From: Candidatus Reidiella endopervernicosa
GTDB taxonomy: Bacteria > Pseudomonadota > Gammaproteobacteria > GCF-013343005
Direction: 5' to 3'
DNA: 64,000 bases
Assembly (NCBI RefSeq): GCF_013343005.1
Contig: NZ_CP054491.1
Coordinates: 1,656,501-1,720,500 of the forward strand
Of this stretch, positions 1 through 7,836 are shown piece after piece. The translations under genes were made by a program, and so were the position numbers. The notes under the pieces are model-generated. The model saw only the letters and a program-made list of their open reading frames with translations. It ran no database searches and was not told the origin of the DNA. Positions within the stretch are counted from its first letter, which is position 1; each line of letters begins with the position of its first letter.

Positions 1-186
1 TTTACCGATATTGATCCACTGGTGTTGAGTCAGACGGTGTTGGCCTACCAGCGGTTGGGTTGCTGGCAGGATGATCCGACCATTCCACAGCAGGCCTACG
101 AGAACTTGTTGGATGTGTTTGCCTATGGTGGTGCGATCAGCCAACGTCACGCCTACGGGGCGGCGATTGTTGCACCACAGGGATGA
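1..186 (+). CDS. C-terminus of a probable ABC transporter substrate-binding protein (partial)
   Basis: An open frame enters from the left edge and stops with TGA at 184-186, giving the last 61 residues of a protein. The segment reads like the C-terminal lobe of nitrate/sulfonate/taurine-type (NMT1/SsuA-like) periplasmic binding proteins, with a helix containing YQRLGCW followed by a DDPTIP turn and a final helix. This is recognition by general resemblance. No signal peptide or ligand site is visible because the start lies outside the window. The next gene begins 200 bases downstream, so the two need not share a transcript. Confidence 0.45.
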   Translation, partial: FTDIDPLVLSQTVLAYQRLGCWQDDPTIPQQAYENLLDVFAYGGAISQRHAYGAAIVAPQG

Positions 187-400
187 TCTTGGGAGCCTCA
201 GGGTAACGTGATTTTGTCACTGTCGCCTGGGCAAAGAGGGCGGCCCACCCTACCTGATTGCTCTCAACCACACGTTTTAACTTTCGTCTATTTAGCCTCA
301 CCTGTAACATGCCACGGCGCGATTAACCTATTCTGAACAATGACACCGGTAACCATTTTATATATGAACCTCCAACTATCTCTGCTGTTGTGTGACTGTG

Positions 401-1120
401 ATGAGTGATCCCATTCGTCTCGACAAACGTCTGGTTGAGCTGCTTGGCTGCTCGCGCGGCAATGCCCAGAAGTATATTGAGGGTGGCTGGGTGAAGGTCG
501 ATGGAAAGATGGTCGATCTACCGCAGTTCAAGGTGTCGCAGCAGAAGGTGGAGTTGCACCCCGATGCGACGCTTGAGCCGATTACGCCGGTGACGATGCT
601 GCTAAATTTGCCAGATCCATTTGATGTGAAGTCCCCCGAGGCTGGACTGGGATTGATTACGCCTGAGAGTCGCAGTGAGGAAGATCATTCCCGTATCCGC
701 ATCCTTAATCGTCACTTCTCGGGGCTTAAACCCACGGCACCGCTGGAGGCCAAGGCGACGGGTCTAGTGGCCTTTACCAATGACTGGCGCGTGGTTCGCC
801 GTCTGGTGGAGGATGCCAACAGAAATGAGCAGGAGTATGTGGTCGAGCTGAACGATGTTGTGAGTGATGCGCAGATTGAGCAGCTCAACCGGCCGATGAA
901 GATGGCAGGTGCGCCACTGATGCGCTCCAAGGTGAGTCGGCAGAGTGAGGCGCGATTACGCTTTGCGCTGAAGGCACCAAGACCGGGGCAGATTCAGTTT
1001 ATGTGCGAGAGCGTCGGTTTGAGTGTGGCGACGATGAAACGAATTCGCATCGGAAGTATCTCGATGGGCAAACTGCCGCCGGGGCGGTGGCGTTACCTGC
1101 CGTCAGGTAAGCTGTTCTGA
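401..1120 (+). CDS. RsuA/RluF-type RNA pseudouridine synthase-like protein with altered catalytic position
   Basis: This 239-residue protein has an S4-type RNA-binding domain at about residues 5-55 (RLDKRLVELLGCSR...GGWVKVDG) followed by a pseudouridine synthase fold. In the RsuA/RluB/RluE/RluF family the catalytic aspartate sits in GRLDxxTxGL. The aligned segment here is APLEAKATGLVAFTND (about 113-128), so the arginine is proline and the aspartate is glutamate (Glu116). I recall close homologues in Pseudomonas-like bacteria with a similar PLE segment, so this is probably a subfamily trait and not local damage. It may bind rRNA without isomerising uridine, or use Glu. The ATG at 401 is preferred over the upstream in-frame GTG at 392 because the family begins with SDPIRL-like sequence. 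Confidence 0.8.
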   Translation: MSDPIRLDKRLVELLGCSRGNAQKYIEGGWVKVDGKMVDLPQFKVSQQKVELHPDATLEPITPVTMLLNLPDPFDVKSPEAGLGLITPESRSEEDHSRIRILNRHFSGLKPTAPLEAKATGLVAFTNDWRVVRRLVEDANRNEQEYVVELNDVVSDAQIEQLNRPMKMAGAPLMRSKVSRQSEARLRFALKAPRPGQIQFMCESVGLSVATMKRIRIGSISMGKLPPGRWRYLPSGKLF

Positions 1121-1198
1121 TCACCTCGTCTGTATTAGAAGCCCTGTAGTGACGGGGCAATTCAGGCCCGTTCTGATTTCGACTACAGTGTGGATGTG

Positions 1199-1585
1199 AT
1201 GACAGTGCTCAAAAGATTACGTGCATTGATGACTACGTTCCTGACTCTCTCGGTTATCAATATCGCTGAGGCAGGTGATGTGCAGATCCTTGCTGCCGAT
1301 TTTCAGAATCGTGGTGACAATCAGTGGTCTGTGAGCGTGACGCTCAAACATGCCGATACGGGCTGGGACCACTATGCCGATCGCTGGCGTGTAGTGGATG
1401 GCGAGGGCCAGCTGCTTGGTGATCGTGTGCTGCTACATCCTCACGTGAATGAGCAACCGTTTACCCGTGGTCTGCATGGTGTAACGATCCCGCAAGAGAC
1501 GACGACCGTCTATGTTGAGGCCCATGACAAGGTTCATGGCTGGGCACCGAACAGGCTGGCAGTCGATTTGCGTGAGCTCCGTTGA
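1199..1585 (+). CDS. Conserved secreted protein of unknown function
   Basis: The product has about 128 residues. A basic N-terminus (LKRLR) is followed by a hydrophobic stretch and a plausible signal-peptidase site after AEA, so export to the periplasm is likely. The mature part contains a conserved block (GWDHYADRWRVV, then LHPHVNEQPFTR and VEAHDKVHGW) that I recognise from small hypothetical proteins in proteobacteria. Its histidine and aromatic residues could bind a metal or ligand, but no function is known to me. An in-frame GTG at 1190 is an alternative start. No clear ribosome-binding site distinguishes the two. Confidence 0.6.
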   Translation: MTVLKRLRALMTTFLTLSVINIAEAGDVQILAADFQNRGDNQWSVSVTLKHADTGWDHYADRWRVVDGEGQLLGDRVLLHPHVNEQPFTRGLHGVTIPQETTTVYVEAHDKVHGWAPNRLAVDLRELR

Positions 1586-1689
1586 GTTCGAATATGAGCC
1601 CTGAGCCTCTATGTGATAAGGCTGCGGACGCATTCAGTAAAGGCACTAGCAACCGTGTGTCCCCTCGTTAGTTTGATAGGTCGAAGGTG

Positions 1690-1908
1690 ATGAGTAAATT
1701 ATTAAGTGAGTGGCAACCCTCTGAGGCCGCAATCGATCTGATCAAGCTAAATGGGCTCGATGATGAGCATATCGAGAAAACCGCGCGCTATCTGAAGAGC
1801 CAGACCGAGCTAGAGAATATCGACGATGTCGATGGCTACGATAACTGGAACACCTTTTTTATTATGTTCTGCATCAAGGCCGGCAATCAGTCGGCGAAGA
1901 AAAATTAG
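1690..1908 (+). CDS. Small DnaT-like domain protein
   Basis: This acidic 72-residue protein has the pattern W-x-PS-x6-L-x-L-x-G near the N-terminus (WQPSEAAIDLIKLNGL) and a W-x3-F-x5-C motif near the C-terminus (NWNTFFIMFCIKAG). That layout matches the C-terminal DnaT-like single-stranded-DNA-binding domain, here encoded alone. In E. coli DnaT works in PriA-dependent replication restart, but whether this stand-alone domain does so is inference. The ATG at 1690 follows a GAAGG ribosome-binding site. An in-frame GTG lies at 1687. The gene is monocistronic, since a promoter for the next operon follows. Confidence 0.5.
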   Translation: MSKLLSEWQPSEAAIDLIKLNGLDDEHIEKTARYLKSQTELENIDDVDGYDNWNTFFIMFCIKAGNQSAKKN

Positions 1909-1976
1909 TAGGTCTGTAATTTCAATGAATGACGATTTAAGGAACATCTGCGTGGCTGGTATCAAATAGCGGACTC

Positions 1977-2018
1977 TTGAAAAGACCCATAATGGGGTCT
2001 ATAGTACCCAAAATGGGT
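1977..2018 (+). promoter_or_regulatory. Sigma70 promoter overlapped by two palindromic operators (nucleotidyltransferase/HEPN operon)
   Basis: A -35 TTGAAA (1977-1982) and a -10 TATAGT (2000-2005) are separated by exactly 17 bases. The spacer is filled by a palindrome, GACCC-ATAATG-GGGTC (1984-1999). A second palindrome, ACCC-AAAAT-GGGT (2006-2018), covers the expected start site. The two centres are about 20 bp apart, two helical turns, so bound dimers would lie on the same face. The adjacent gene product has an N-terminal winged helix, so autorepression is a natural inference. Confidence 0.7.
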
Positions 2019-2034
2019 CCTATATCGGTGTTTG

Positions 2035-2601
2035 ATGATGACTGTTTCCACTATTGGCAGCGCCTTGTTTACGAAAACCCAGCAGCGGGTGTTAGGTCTT
2101 CTATACGGCAAACCCGATAAGAGTTTCTATACTAACGAAATTGTGCGCTGGGCTGATATGGGGCGAGGTACTATCCGGCGCGAACTTGATCGGTTGAGTT
2201 CCGCAGGTCTGCTTGTGGTTAGTCGTGAAGGGAATCAGCTTCACTATCAGGCCAATTCTGAAAATCCGATATATTCCGATCTGCTCAACATCGTGCGAAA
2301 GACCTTTGGTGTGGCGGATGTTATCCGTGAAGCACTCCAACCAGCTGATTCGAATATTGAGTTGGCTTTTGTGTATGGCTCAGTAGCTAATTCGACCGAT
2401 ACCAAGACGAGTGATATCGACCTGATGCTGGTGGGAGATGGGCTGGTATATGGTGAGGTTGTCGATTTGTTGATGCCGGTGGAGGAGTCACTGAGTCGAC
2501 CAATTAATCCTACTATCTTTGCTGCGTCGGTCTTTAGATCAAAATGGAAGCAGGTAGCAGTTTTTGCAGCGGATAATGGAACGGCCAAAACATATGATTA
2601 A
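2035..2601 (+). CDS. Winged-helix regulator fused to a MNT-type nucleotidyltransferase
   Basis: The protein has about 188 residues. Positions 1-85 form a winged helix-turn-helix (TNEIVRWADMGRGTIRRELDRLSSAGLL). Residues about 105-140 carry the minimal nucleotidyltransferase signature GS-x8-DxD (VYGSVANSTDTKTSDIDLML), with the two catalytic aspartates in SDIDLML. MNT proteins paired with HEPN partners act as antitoxins by nucleotidylating the HEPN toxin. Here the DNA-binding domain would let the same protein repress its operon at the two operators just upstream. Start choice is among TTG 2032, ATG 2035 and ATG 2038. The HEPN gene follows 11 bases later behind an AAGGAG site. Confidence 0.8.
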   Translation: MMTVSTIGSALFTKTQQRVLGLLYGKPDKSFYTNEIVRWADMGRGTIRRELDRLSSAGLLVVSREGNQLHYQANSENPIYSDLLNIVRKTFGVADVIREALQPADSNIELAFVYGSVANSTDTKTSDIDLMLVGDGLVYGEVVDLLMPVEESLSRPINPTIFAASVFRSKWKQVAVFAADNGTAKTYD

Positions 2602-2612
2602 AGGAGTAATCG

Positions 2613-3019
2613 ATGACTTTGGAAAATCTGGCAAGGATTAGGGAGCTTCATAGTGAGTTACCCGATAAACGGAGTTTGAAGGGTTGGTTAGTGCCTCAGT
2701 TGATCGATTGACCGATGCTGAGAATAACGGTTTGTCCTATGCAAGTCGTTTTGATTTGGCTTATAACGCGTCGCACGGTCTGGCACTGGCTGCATTAAGA
2801 GCTGCTGGATATCGATCAGATAAGCGTTATTTGGTGTTTCAGTGTTTGACGCACACTGTCAATCTCGACAAAGGTCGGATACGAATATTCTCTATTTGCC
2901 ACGATCGACGTAATCTCGCCGAGTACGAAGGGCACATGGAGGTTGATGAGCCTTTGCTAGAAGAGCTTATTTTAAATGCAAAAGAGCTATTGGGCTTGGT
3001 AAGAAGACTGAAGATATAA
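2613..3019 (+). pseudogene. HEPN-domain partner gene, frameshifted
   Basis: A good ribosome-binding site (AAGGAG, 2601-2606) precedes ATG 2613, and the frame begins MTLENLARIRELHSELPD, typical of this HEPN family. It stops at 2709-2711, while the rest of the protein (SASVDRLTDAENNGLSYASRF onward) continues in another frame to 3019. One indel near 2680-2690 explains this. The C-terminal part keeps the helical HEPN core, with RRNLAEY at the position where RNase HEPNs carry R-x4-6-H, so the usual histidine is not obvious. Translation from an internal GTG at 2684 could give a truncated 111-residue protein. It follows the nucleotidyltransferase gene as its toxin or substrate partner. Confidence 0.75.
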
Positions 3020-3026
3020 ATAATCC

Positions 3027-4013
3027 ATGAACGATGATTTTCAAGAGATTGCACGCAAGGCGTGCAACGCCGACAAGATTTTCCATATCGAAGATATCCA
3101 GTCGCTCTGGAGCGGCTACGGGATGATTGCACGTTACGGACTGCACGGTGGCGAACATGAAACGGTGGTGATCAAACACGTGAAACTGCCGGGCAAGAAA
3201 GATCATCCGCGTGGCTGGAATAGCGACCGCTCGCACAAGCGTAAGGTGCGCTCCTACCACGTGGAGAGTAGCTGGTACCGCAAGTGGAGCGAGCGGTGTG
3301 ATGAGAGCTGCCGAGTGCCGCGCTGCTATGCGCTGAAGGAGGGCAAGGATGAGTTCCTGATGGTCTTTGAGGATCTCGATGCCAGCGGTTTTCCCCGCCG
3401 ATTCGATTCGGTCTCGATGAGCGAAATGGTGGTCTGTCTGCGTTGGTTGGCAAACTTTCACGCTACCTATATGGGGGAGACGCCCGACCAGCTGTGGAAG
3501 GTGGGTACCTACTGGCACCTCGATACCCGCCCCGATGAGTTGGCGGTGTTGAAGGATGCACCGTTGAAGGCGGCGGCGGGTGTGATCGATCGGCGGCTGC
3601 GAAAGAGCCGTTTTCAGACCCTTGTGCATGGCGATGCCAAGCTGGCCAACTTCTGCTTCTCACACGATGGGCAGGCGGTGGCCGCGGTCGACTTTCAGTA
3701 TGTCGGTGGTGGCTGTGGCATGAAGGATGTCGCCTATTTTATCGGTAGTTGTCTGCGTGAAAGTGAGTGTGAACGGCATGAGGGCAGACTGCTCGAGACC
3801 TACTTCAAAGAGCTTGAAGCGGCGCTGAGTGATCGAAGCAGTGATATCGATTTTGCTGCGTTGGAGCAGGAGTGGCGTGCTCTCTATCACCTCGCCTGGA
3901 CCGATTTTCACCGCTTTGTGAAGGGGTGGAGCCCTGGCCACTGGAAGATTCACGGCTATAGCGAACGGATCGCCCATGAGGTGGTGGCGCAGTTGAACGG
4001 GGCAACGGCATAA
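3027..4013 (+). CDS. APH/ecdysteroid-kinase-like phosphotransferase
   Basis: A 328-residue protein with the protein-kinase-like fold of small-molecule kinases. The catalytic loop HGDAKLANF is at about residues 200-208, and the metal-binding segment [18 protein letters not shown] follows at about 220-238, where DFQ replaces the DFE/DWE of aminoglycoside kinases. An N-terminal lobe with [11 protein letters not shown] supplies the ATP-binding lysine. The closest group I recognise is the DUF1679/ecdysteroid-kinase-like family, whose bacterial substrates are largely unknown. The stop is followed after 2 bases by the phosphatase gene, so the two are translationally linked and may act on related phosphorylated metabolites. 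It begins 7 bases after the HEPN pseudogene. Confidence 0.75.
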   Translation: MNDDFQEIARKACNADKIFHIEDIQSLWSGYGMIARYGLHGGEHETVVIKHVKLPGKKDHPRGWNSDRSHKRKVRSYHVESSWYRKWSERCDESCRVPRCYALKEGKDEFLMVFEDLDASGFPRRFDSVSMSEMVVCLRWLANFHATYMGETPDQLWKVGTYWHLDTRPDELAVLKDAPLKAAAGVIDRRLRKSRFQTLVHGDAKLANFCFSHDGQAVAAVDFQYVGGGCGMKDVAYFIGSCLRESECERHEGRLLETYFKELEAALSDRSSDIDFAALEQEWRALYHLAWTDFHRFVKGWSPGHWKIHGYSERIAHEVVAQLNGATA

Positions 4014-4015
4014 CG

Positions 4016-4924
4016 ATGCAGCTCAGTGCAGACGATCTCAGCTATCTATCGCAATGTGCGATCAGAGCCGCGACCGAGGCGGGAGCACTGATCGCGAGTC
4101 GTAGCACGGAGTCGGTTGCGGTAGAGCATAAGGCGGGGGGCGATACACTCGCCTCGCAGGTGGTGACCGAGGTTGATCTGCTCAGTGATGCAGCTATTAT
4201 CAAAATTCTGCAGCCAAGCTGTAAACGGTATGACTTGGCGCTGCTCACCGAGGAGAGTAGCGATGACCATGCGCGACTGCAGCAGGACCACTTCTGGTGT
4301 GTCGATCCGCTCGACGGCACACTCTCCTTTATCGAGTCGCTGCCCGGTTATGCCGTCTCGATTGCGCTGGTATCGCGTGCCGGGGAGCCACTGATTGGCG
4401 TGGTCTACGATCCGGTTACAGCGACGCTCTACTCTGCTGTGAAGGGGCAGGGGGTAGAGCGTAACGGTGAGCCGTGGTGCCACGTACCCTCTGGCGATAC
4501 CCCGCTGTTAACGCTGATCAGTGACCGCACTCTGGAGTCACGCAGTGACTTCCCGCAGCTACTGCAGCGTATTGAGACGATGGCGACGCAGCTCGGCTTC
4601 TCTGGGGTAACGACGTTACACAATGGTGGAGCGGTGATGAGTGCCTGTTGGGGGCTTGAGCATGGCCCAGGGTGTTACTTCAAACTGCCGAAAACGGAGC
4701 CGGGTGGCGGAAGCCTGTGGGACTTTGCCGCTACGGCTGCACTGTTTAATGAGATGGGAGCAGTTGCCAGCGATTTTTATGGTCAGCCACTGGAGCTGAA
4801 TCGTGCGGAGTCGACCTTCATGAATCATCGTGGTGTGATCTTTGCGACGGAGCAGCGAGTGGCAACTGAACTTATGTCACAGCTACAACCGTTTTTTTCC
4901 AATTACACCCCTGAAATAAGTTAA
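4016..4924 (+). CDS. Inositol monophosphatase-family phosphatase (CysQ-like)
   Basis: This 302-residue protein has the Li+-sensitive, metal-dependent phosphatase signature. It shows an EES acidic site near residue 80, DPLDGT at about 97-102 (WCVDPLDGTLSF) and the C-terminal motif WDFAATAALF near 240. Members hydrolyse inositol monophosphate, fructose-1,6-bisphosphate or 3'-phosphoadenosine 5'-phosphate. The sequence does not separate these, although CysQ-type 3'(2'),5'-bisphosphate nucleotidase is a reasonable guess. The gene starts 2 bases after the kinase-like gene and is followed 14 bases later by a CHMI-family gene, suggesting one transcript. Confidence 0.75.
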   Translation: MQLSADDLSYLSQCAIRAATEAGALIASRSTESVAVEHKAGGDTLASQVVTEVDLLSDAAIIKILQPSCKRYDLALLTEESSDDHARLQQDHFWCVDPLDGTLSFIESLPGYAVSIALVSRAGEPLIGVVYDPVTATLYSAVKGQGVERNGEPWCHVPSGDTPLLTLISDRTLESRSDFPQLLQRIETMATQLGFSGVTTLHNGGAVMSACWGLEHGPGCYFKLPKTEPGGGSLWDFAATAALFNEMGAVASDFYGQPLELNRAESTFMNHRGVIFATEQRVATELMSQLQPFFSNYTPEIS

Positions 4925-4938
4925 AGAGATATTTTCTG

Positions 4939-5280
4939 ATGCCTCACCTGATTGTCGAATATGCCAGTGATGCGCTAACCGCTGAGCAGATCGAGTCATT
5001 ACTCAACGTTGTTCACACAGCCGCTGCTGCGACAGCGCTGTTTGATCAGAGCCATATCCGCGTGCGGGCAATTCCGGTTGAACACTATCTTGTTGGTGGA
5101 GAACGCAAACCGTTTCTCCATGTTCGGTGCCATATTCACGCTGGCCGTACCCCTGAGCAGAAAGGGCTGCTGAGTGAAACCGTGTTGGTGGCCGTTCGTG
5201 ATGAGGGGCTACCTGTGGCCGTTGTCACTGTTGAAGTGGTTGATATGGATCGCTCCAGCTACGCTAAGCATTCGCATTGA
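4939..5280 (+). CDS. 5-carboxymethyl-2-hydroxymuconate isomerase-family protein
   Basis: The product is 113 residues long and starts MPHLIVEYASD. The N-terminal Pro2 is the general base of the tautomerase/CHMI superfamily once methionine is removed, and HLIVEYS-like starts are typical of HpaF. In aromatic catabolism CHMI isomerises 5-carboxymethyl-2-hydroxymuconate. No other homoprotocatechuate genes are in view, so the true substrate is open. The gene follows the phosphatase gene closely (AAAGAGATAT ribosome-binding region) and precedes an RNA methyltransferase gene. Confidence 0.75.
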   Translation: MPHLIVEYASDALTAEQIESLLNVVHTAAAATALFDQSHIRVRAIPVEHYLVGGERKPFLHVRCHIHAGRTPEQKGLLSETVLVAVRDEGLPVAVVTVEVVDMDRSSYAKHSH

Positions 5281-5354
5281 TTGGCAATTTGATCTTGCCC
5301 CCTAATAATATTGAATCAATATTCTCAACGACTAAAGACAGCCGATATTTACAG

Positions 5355-5888
5355 ATGAAAAAATCAACCATCTCGATTGGATTGAGTAATCCAAAAAGCC
5401 CGGAGAACGTCGGTTCGGTGATGCGTGCGGCCGGTAATTTTCGTGTCGATTCGGTTTTTTATACAGGTGACCGCTACCCTCGTGCCGTGGCACTCAATCC
5501 CGATATCCCAAAGATGAGTCGTAGTGTGAGTGAGGATGTACCGCTCGTGGGCGTTGAATCGCTGCTTGATGAGGTGGTCGATGGAATGCAGGTTGTCTGT
5601 GTTGAATTTGCGGAGAACGCGACACCGTTGACCGAGTTTCAACACCCAGAGAGTGCCTTCTATCTGTTTGGCCCAGAAGATGGCACGCTCAGTCAATCGA
5701 TCATCGACCGGGCCGATGCGGTGGTCTATATACCGACCGTGGGCTGCATGAATCTGGCTGCGACGGTCAATGTGCTGCTCTACGACCGGATGGTGAAATC
5801 GTCTGAGAACCATGCGAGTGAATCGCTGATTCGTGAAAGTCGTGATAGAAATAACAACATAAAGGTTAGGGGGCTTCGCAAGAATTGA
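5355..5888 (+). CDS. TrmH/SpoU-family (SPOUT) RNA methyltransferase
   Basis: The 177-residue protein has the three SPOUT motifs. They are an N-terminal SPENVGSVMRAAGNF (motif 1, N and R expected at the active site), FGPEDG at about residues 106-111, and the knot-forming IPTVGCMNLAATVNVLLYDR at about 126-145. It would use S-adenosylmethionine to methylate a ribose in tRNA or rRNA. The short length and lack of an N-terminal substrate domain point to TrmL- or TrmH-like proteins, but the target base cannot be read from sequence. The ATG at 5355 (MKKSTISIG) is preferred because upstream codons in frame look non-coding. Confidence 0.85.
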   Translation: MKKSTISIGLSNPKSPENVGSVMRAAGNFRVDSVFYTGDRYPRAVALNPDIPKMSRSVSEDVPLVGVESLLDEVVDGMQVVCVEFAENATPLTEFQHPESAFYLFGPEDGTLSQSIIDRADAVVYIPTVGCMNLAATVNVLLYDRMVKSSENHASESLIRESRDRNNNIKVRGLRKN

Positions 5889-6003
5889 TGGTGTCGTATT
5901 GCATGCGAGTCTATCTGATTCGACAAGCGTCGTCTTGCGACTCTGTTACTATCTGATCGCTGTTAATCCGCGTCTGAAACCGTTAGCTATTTGAAGAGAA
6001 TTT

Positions 6004-6408
6004 ATGAGTTCTGAAATGAGTGATGTTGAAGAGCGCCTTGCACAGGCCAAGGCACTGCTAGAGGGCGGTAGCAACGAAGAGGGGCGTCTGATGCTGCTTG
6101 AACTGCTGAAGGACGAGCCCAATAACGCCGCTGCCTTGTTGATGCTGGGTGGTGTCTACTTCTATGAAGAGAAGTTCGCCGAGGCGGAGATGGTCTATGA
6201 GCGGCTGGTGAAGATGGAGCCGGGTTCGGGCATGATTTCGATCGCGCTATTTAACGCGTTGATGAAGCAGGGGCGTTATGAGGAGGCGGTGGGGGAGATT
6301 CGCCGCTTCATTTCGGTGGCCGATAAGGTACAGGAGCGAGAGACCTTCGAGAAGTATGCAGAGATCAGTCAGGCAATTGCCGAGAGTGGGGCTGCGCCTG
6401 GAGAGTAA
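6004..6408 (+). CDS. Tetratricopeptide-repeat protein
   Basis: This acidic 134-residue protein is entirely helical, with about three TPR units (for example AALLMLGGVYFYEEKFAEAEMVYERL and GMISIALFNALMKQGRYEEAVGEI). There is no signal peptide. It resembles the stand-alone TPR segments found next to thioredoxin-like chaperones but has no thioredoxin domain. The role is unknown and is probably protein-protein scaffolding. The start has a GAAGAGAATTT ribosome-binding region, and a strong terminator follows at 6443. Confidence 0.65.
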   Translation: MSSEMSDVEERLAQAKALLEGGSNEEGRLMLLELLKDEPNNAAALLMLGGVYFYEEKFAEAEMVYERLVKMEPGSGMISIALFNALMKQGRYEEAVGEIRRFISVADKVQERETFEKYAEISQAIAESGAAPGE

Positions 6409-6442
6409 AATCAAGTTCTGTGAACAACTGATTAAAAGGGAA

Positions 6443-6470
6443 GGGCTGTCGAAGATGACAGCCCTTTTTT
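6443..6470 (+). terminator. Rho-independent terminator
   Basis: GGGCTGTC (6443-6450), a six-base loop and GACAGCCC (6457-6464) form a perfect 8-bp stem followed by six T. It ends the TPR gene. The carbonic anhydrase gene converges from the other side, and on that strand only a short T run follows the stem. Confidence 0.9.
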
Positions 6471-6487
6471 ATTATTGATTTGTACGA

Positions 6488-7069
6488 TTAAGCCGCCTGA
6501 ACAATCGCGGTCGCCTCGGAGACCTCAAGCAGCTCTCCTGACTTACAGTCGTAGATGAAACCGTAAATCGGAATGTCGTGTGGAACCATTGGGTTGTTAC
6601 GAATCCGTTCCACATCTTCGATCACGCTCTCTCTAGGGTCGTTGATGGTCAGCCAGTTGATGAATTTTCCGGCCGTCGTTCCACCGCCGACGTAGCTGTC
6701 GTGCCAACCGGTCTCATCGACCGTTGAGGTCTTCAGGCTACCGACAAGCAGATCGCCCATGATCTCTGAGGTGAAGGTCTGCATGCCGCAGTCGGTATGG
6801 TGAATCACAAACCACTCACGCGTTCCGAGCAGCTTGTAGGAGATCACCAGCGAGCGAATCGCATCGTCGCTCGCACGTCCACCGGCGTTGCGGATCACGT
6901 GGGCATCACCCTCGGCCAGACCGGCATACCTGGCAGGATCGAGACGCGCATCCATACAGGTTAGAATCGCAAAGTGCCGTCCTGGGGGCATCGGCAGCTC
7001 GCCCTTGTCACCAAAATCTGCGACATATTCAGCATTCGCGGTCATTACTTCTTTGAATTGTTTGCTCAT
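6488..7069 (-). CDS. Beta-class carbonic anhydrase
   Basis: The 193-residue enzyme interconverts CO2 and bicarbonate. The zinc ligands and catalytic dyad are visible: Cys38, Asp40 and Arg42 in CMDARLD, and His91 and Cys94 in HHTDCGM. The overall layout resembles the short mycobacterial Rv1284-type beta enzymes. There is no signal peptide, so it is cytoplasmic. ATG 7069 is chosen over the in-frame TTG 7075 because AAGGAGG lies 7 bases upstream of it. A dispersed repeat copy begins only 64 bases beyond the ribosome-binding site and may have displaced the native promoter. It converges with the TPR gene. Confidence 0.93.
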   Translation of the reverse strand: MSKQFKEVMTANAEYVADFGDKGELPMPPGRHFAILTCMDARLDPARYAGLAEGDAHVIRNAGGRASDDAIRSLVISYKLLGTREWFVIHHTDCGMQTFTSEIMGDLLVGSLKTSTVDETGWHDSYVGGGTTAGKFINWLTINDPRESVIEDVERIRNNPMVPHDIPIYGFIYDCKSGELLEVSEATAIVQAA

Positions 7070-7147
7070 GATCAACCTCCTTATCCGCAGTACGGATAGT
7101 ATCGACGCAGCAACGAGGTAGGGGTTTCTGAGGTAGACAAAAGCGAA

Positions 7148-7427
7148 CGCTGACCGCCATGGAGAGCGAAGTGAGGGCGGTTAGTCCCGATAGTCGACGC
7201 CGTCTGCCTATTCGTAGTTGAGAGCGCGAGCGGACGACGAAGAAGATGCAGCAGCGGCTTTATGTCGGCGTAGAGTCACTGAGGGAGTTGTGTAGAGCCG
7301 CGAAGAGGTGATTACGCAACGTACGCAGGACGGTCGGTGCGCCGAAGGCATAAACGGTCGCGTTAAGTTTTTGCTGTTTGCTTGGGCTTGATGCCCAAAA
7401 CAAACTTTCGCAAAAATAGCGACTCCC
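7148..7427. repeat. Dispersed 280-bp hairpin-ended repeat, copy 1
   Basis: Begins CGCTGACCGCCATGG and ends AAATAGCGACTCCC. Two further near-identical copies lie at 7837-8118 and 32234-32513. The left end carries an imperfect hairpin (GACCGCC... paired with ...GGCGGTTAGTC), and the right end carries GTTTGC-TTGGGC-loop-GCCCAA-AACAAAC. There are no terminal inverted repeats and no transposase. The minus strand has a short conserved open frame, but the copies do not share start or end. See the findings for the insertion evidence. Confidence 0.9.
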
Positions 7428-7836
7428 CGGACGATCGTTACGCGCCTACGGCAAATATAGACGATAAAGCGACTGATGATGTTGGATGGAGATTGTGTTA
7501 ATAGCGGTCTTTGCGATTGCGGGTGTGAGATGTGCCTGTGCATCATAACGGTGCATGATACTCATTACATAAAGGCCACTCTTTGGGGTAGCCTTGCTCA
7601 TTGCAGCTCAGATTTTATGACCCACGTCATTTCCGTTAATGCATGATGCCATGCCGAGAATCATGAGGGTGGTAGGCCTGTTGACTCAAGCACCGGATAT
7701 TAAGAGGGTCTGAGTGACTCTTGATGCTACTCTTCCGATCGAGACTGATGTGCTCTGCCACTGAAGTGCTACGAGCGCTGTAAAAGATGGCTTTAAAGTA
7801 ATGTTTTCCAGGAGTGAAAATGAATAAGAACACCGA
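7428..7836. other. Intergenic segment between repeat copies, with the displaced start of the SnoaL-like gene
   Basis: This is 409 bases without a full gene. Near its right end AGGAG (7810-7814) precedes ATG at 7820, which opens MNKNT and is cut after 17 bases by repeat copy 2. The codons after the repeat (DFSDKSLSDEKRL in one frame) look like the rest of that N-terminus. No RNA gene or terminator was recognised in the remainder. Confidence 0.5.
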
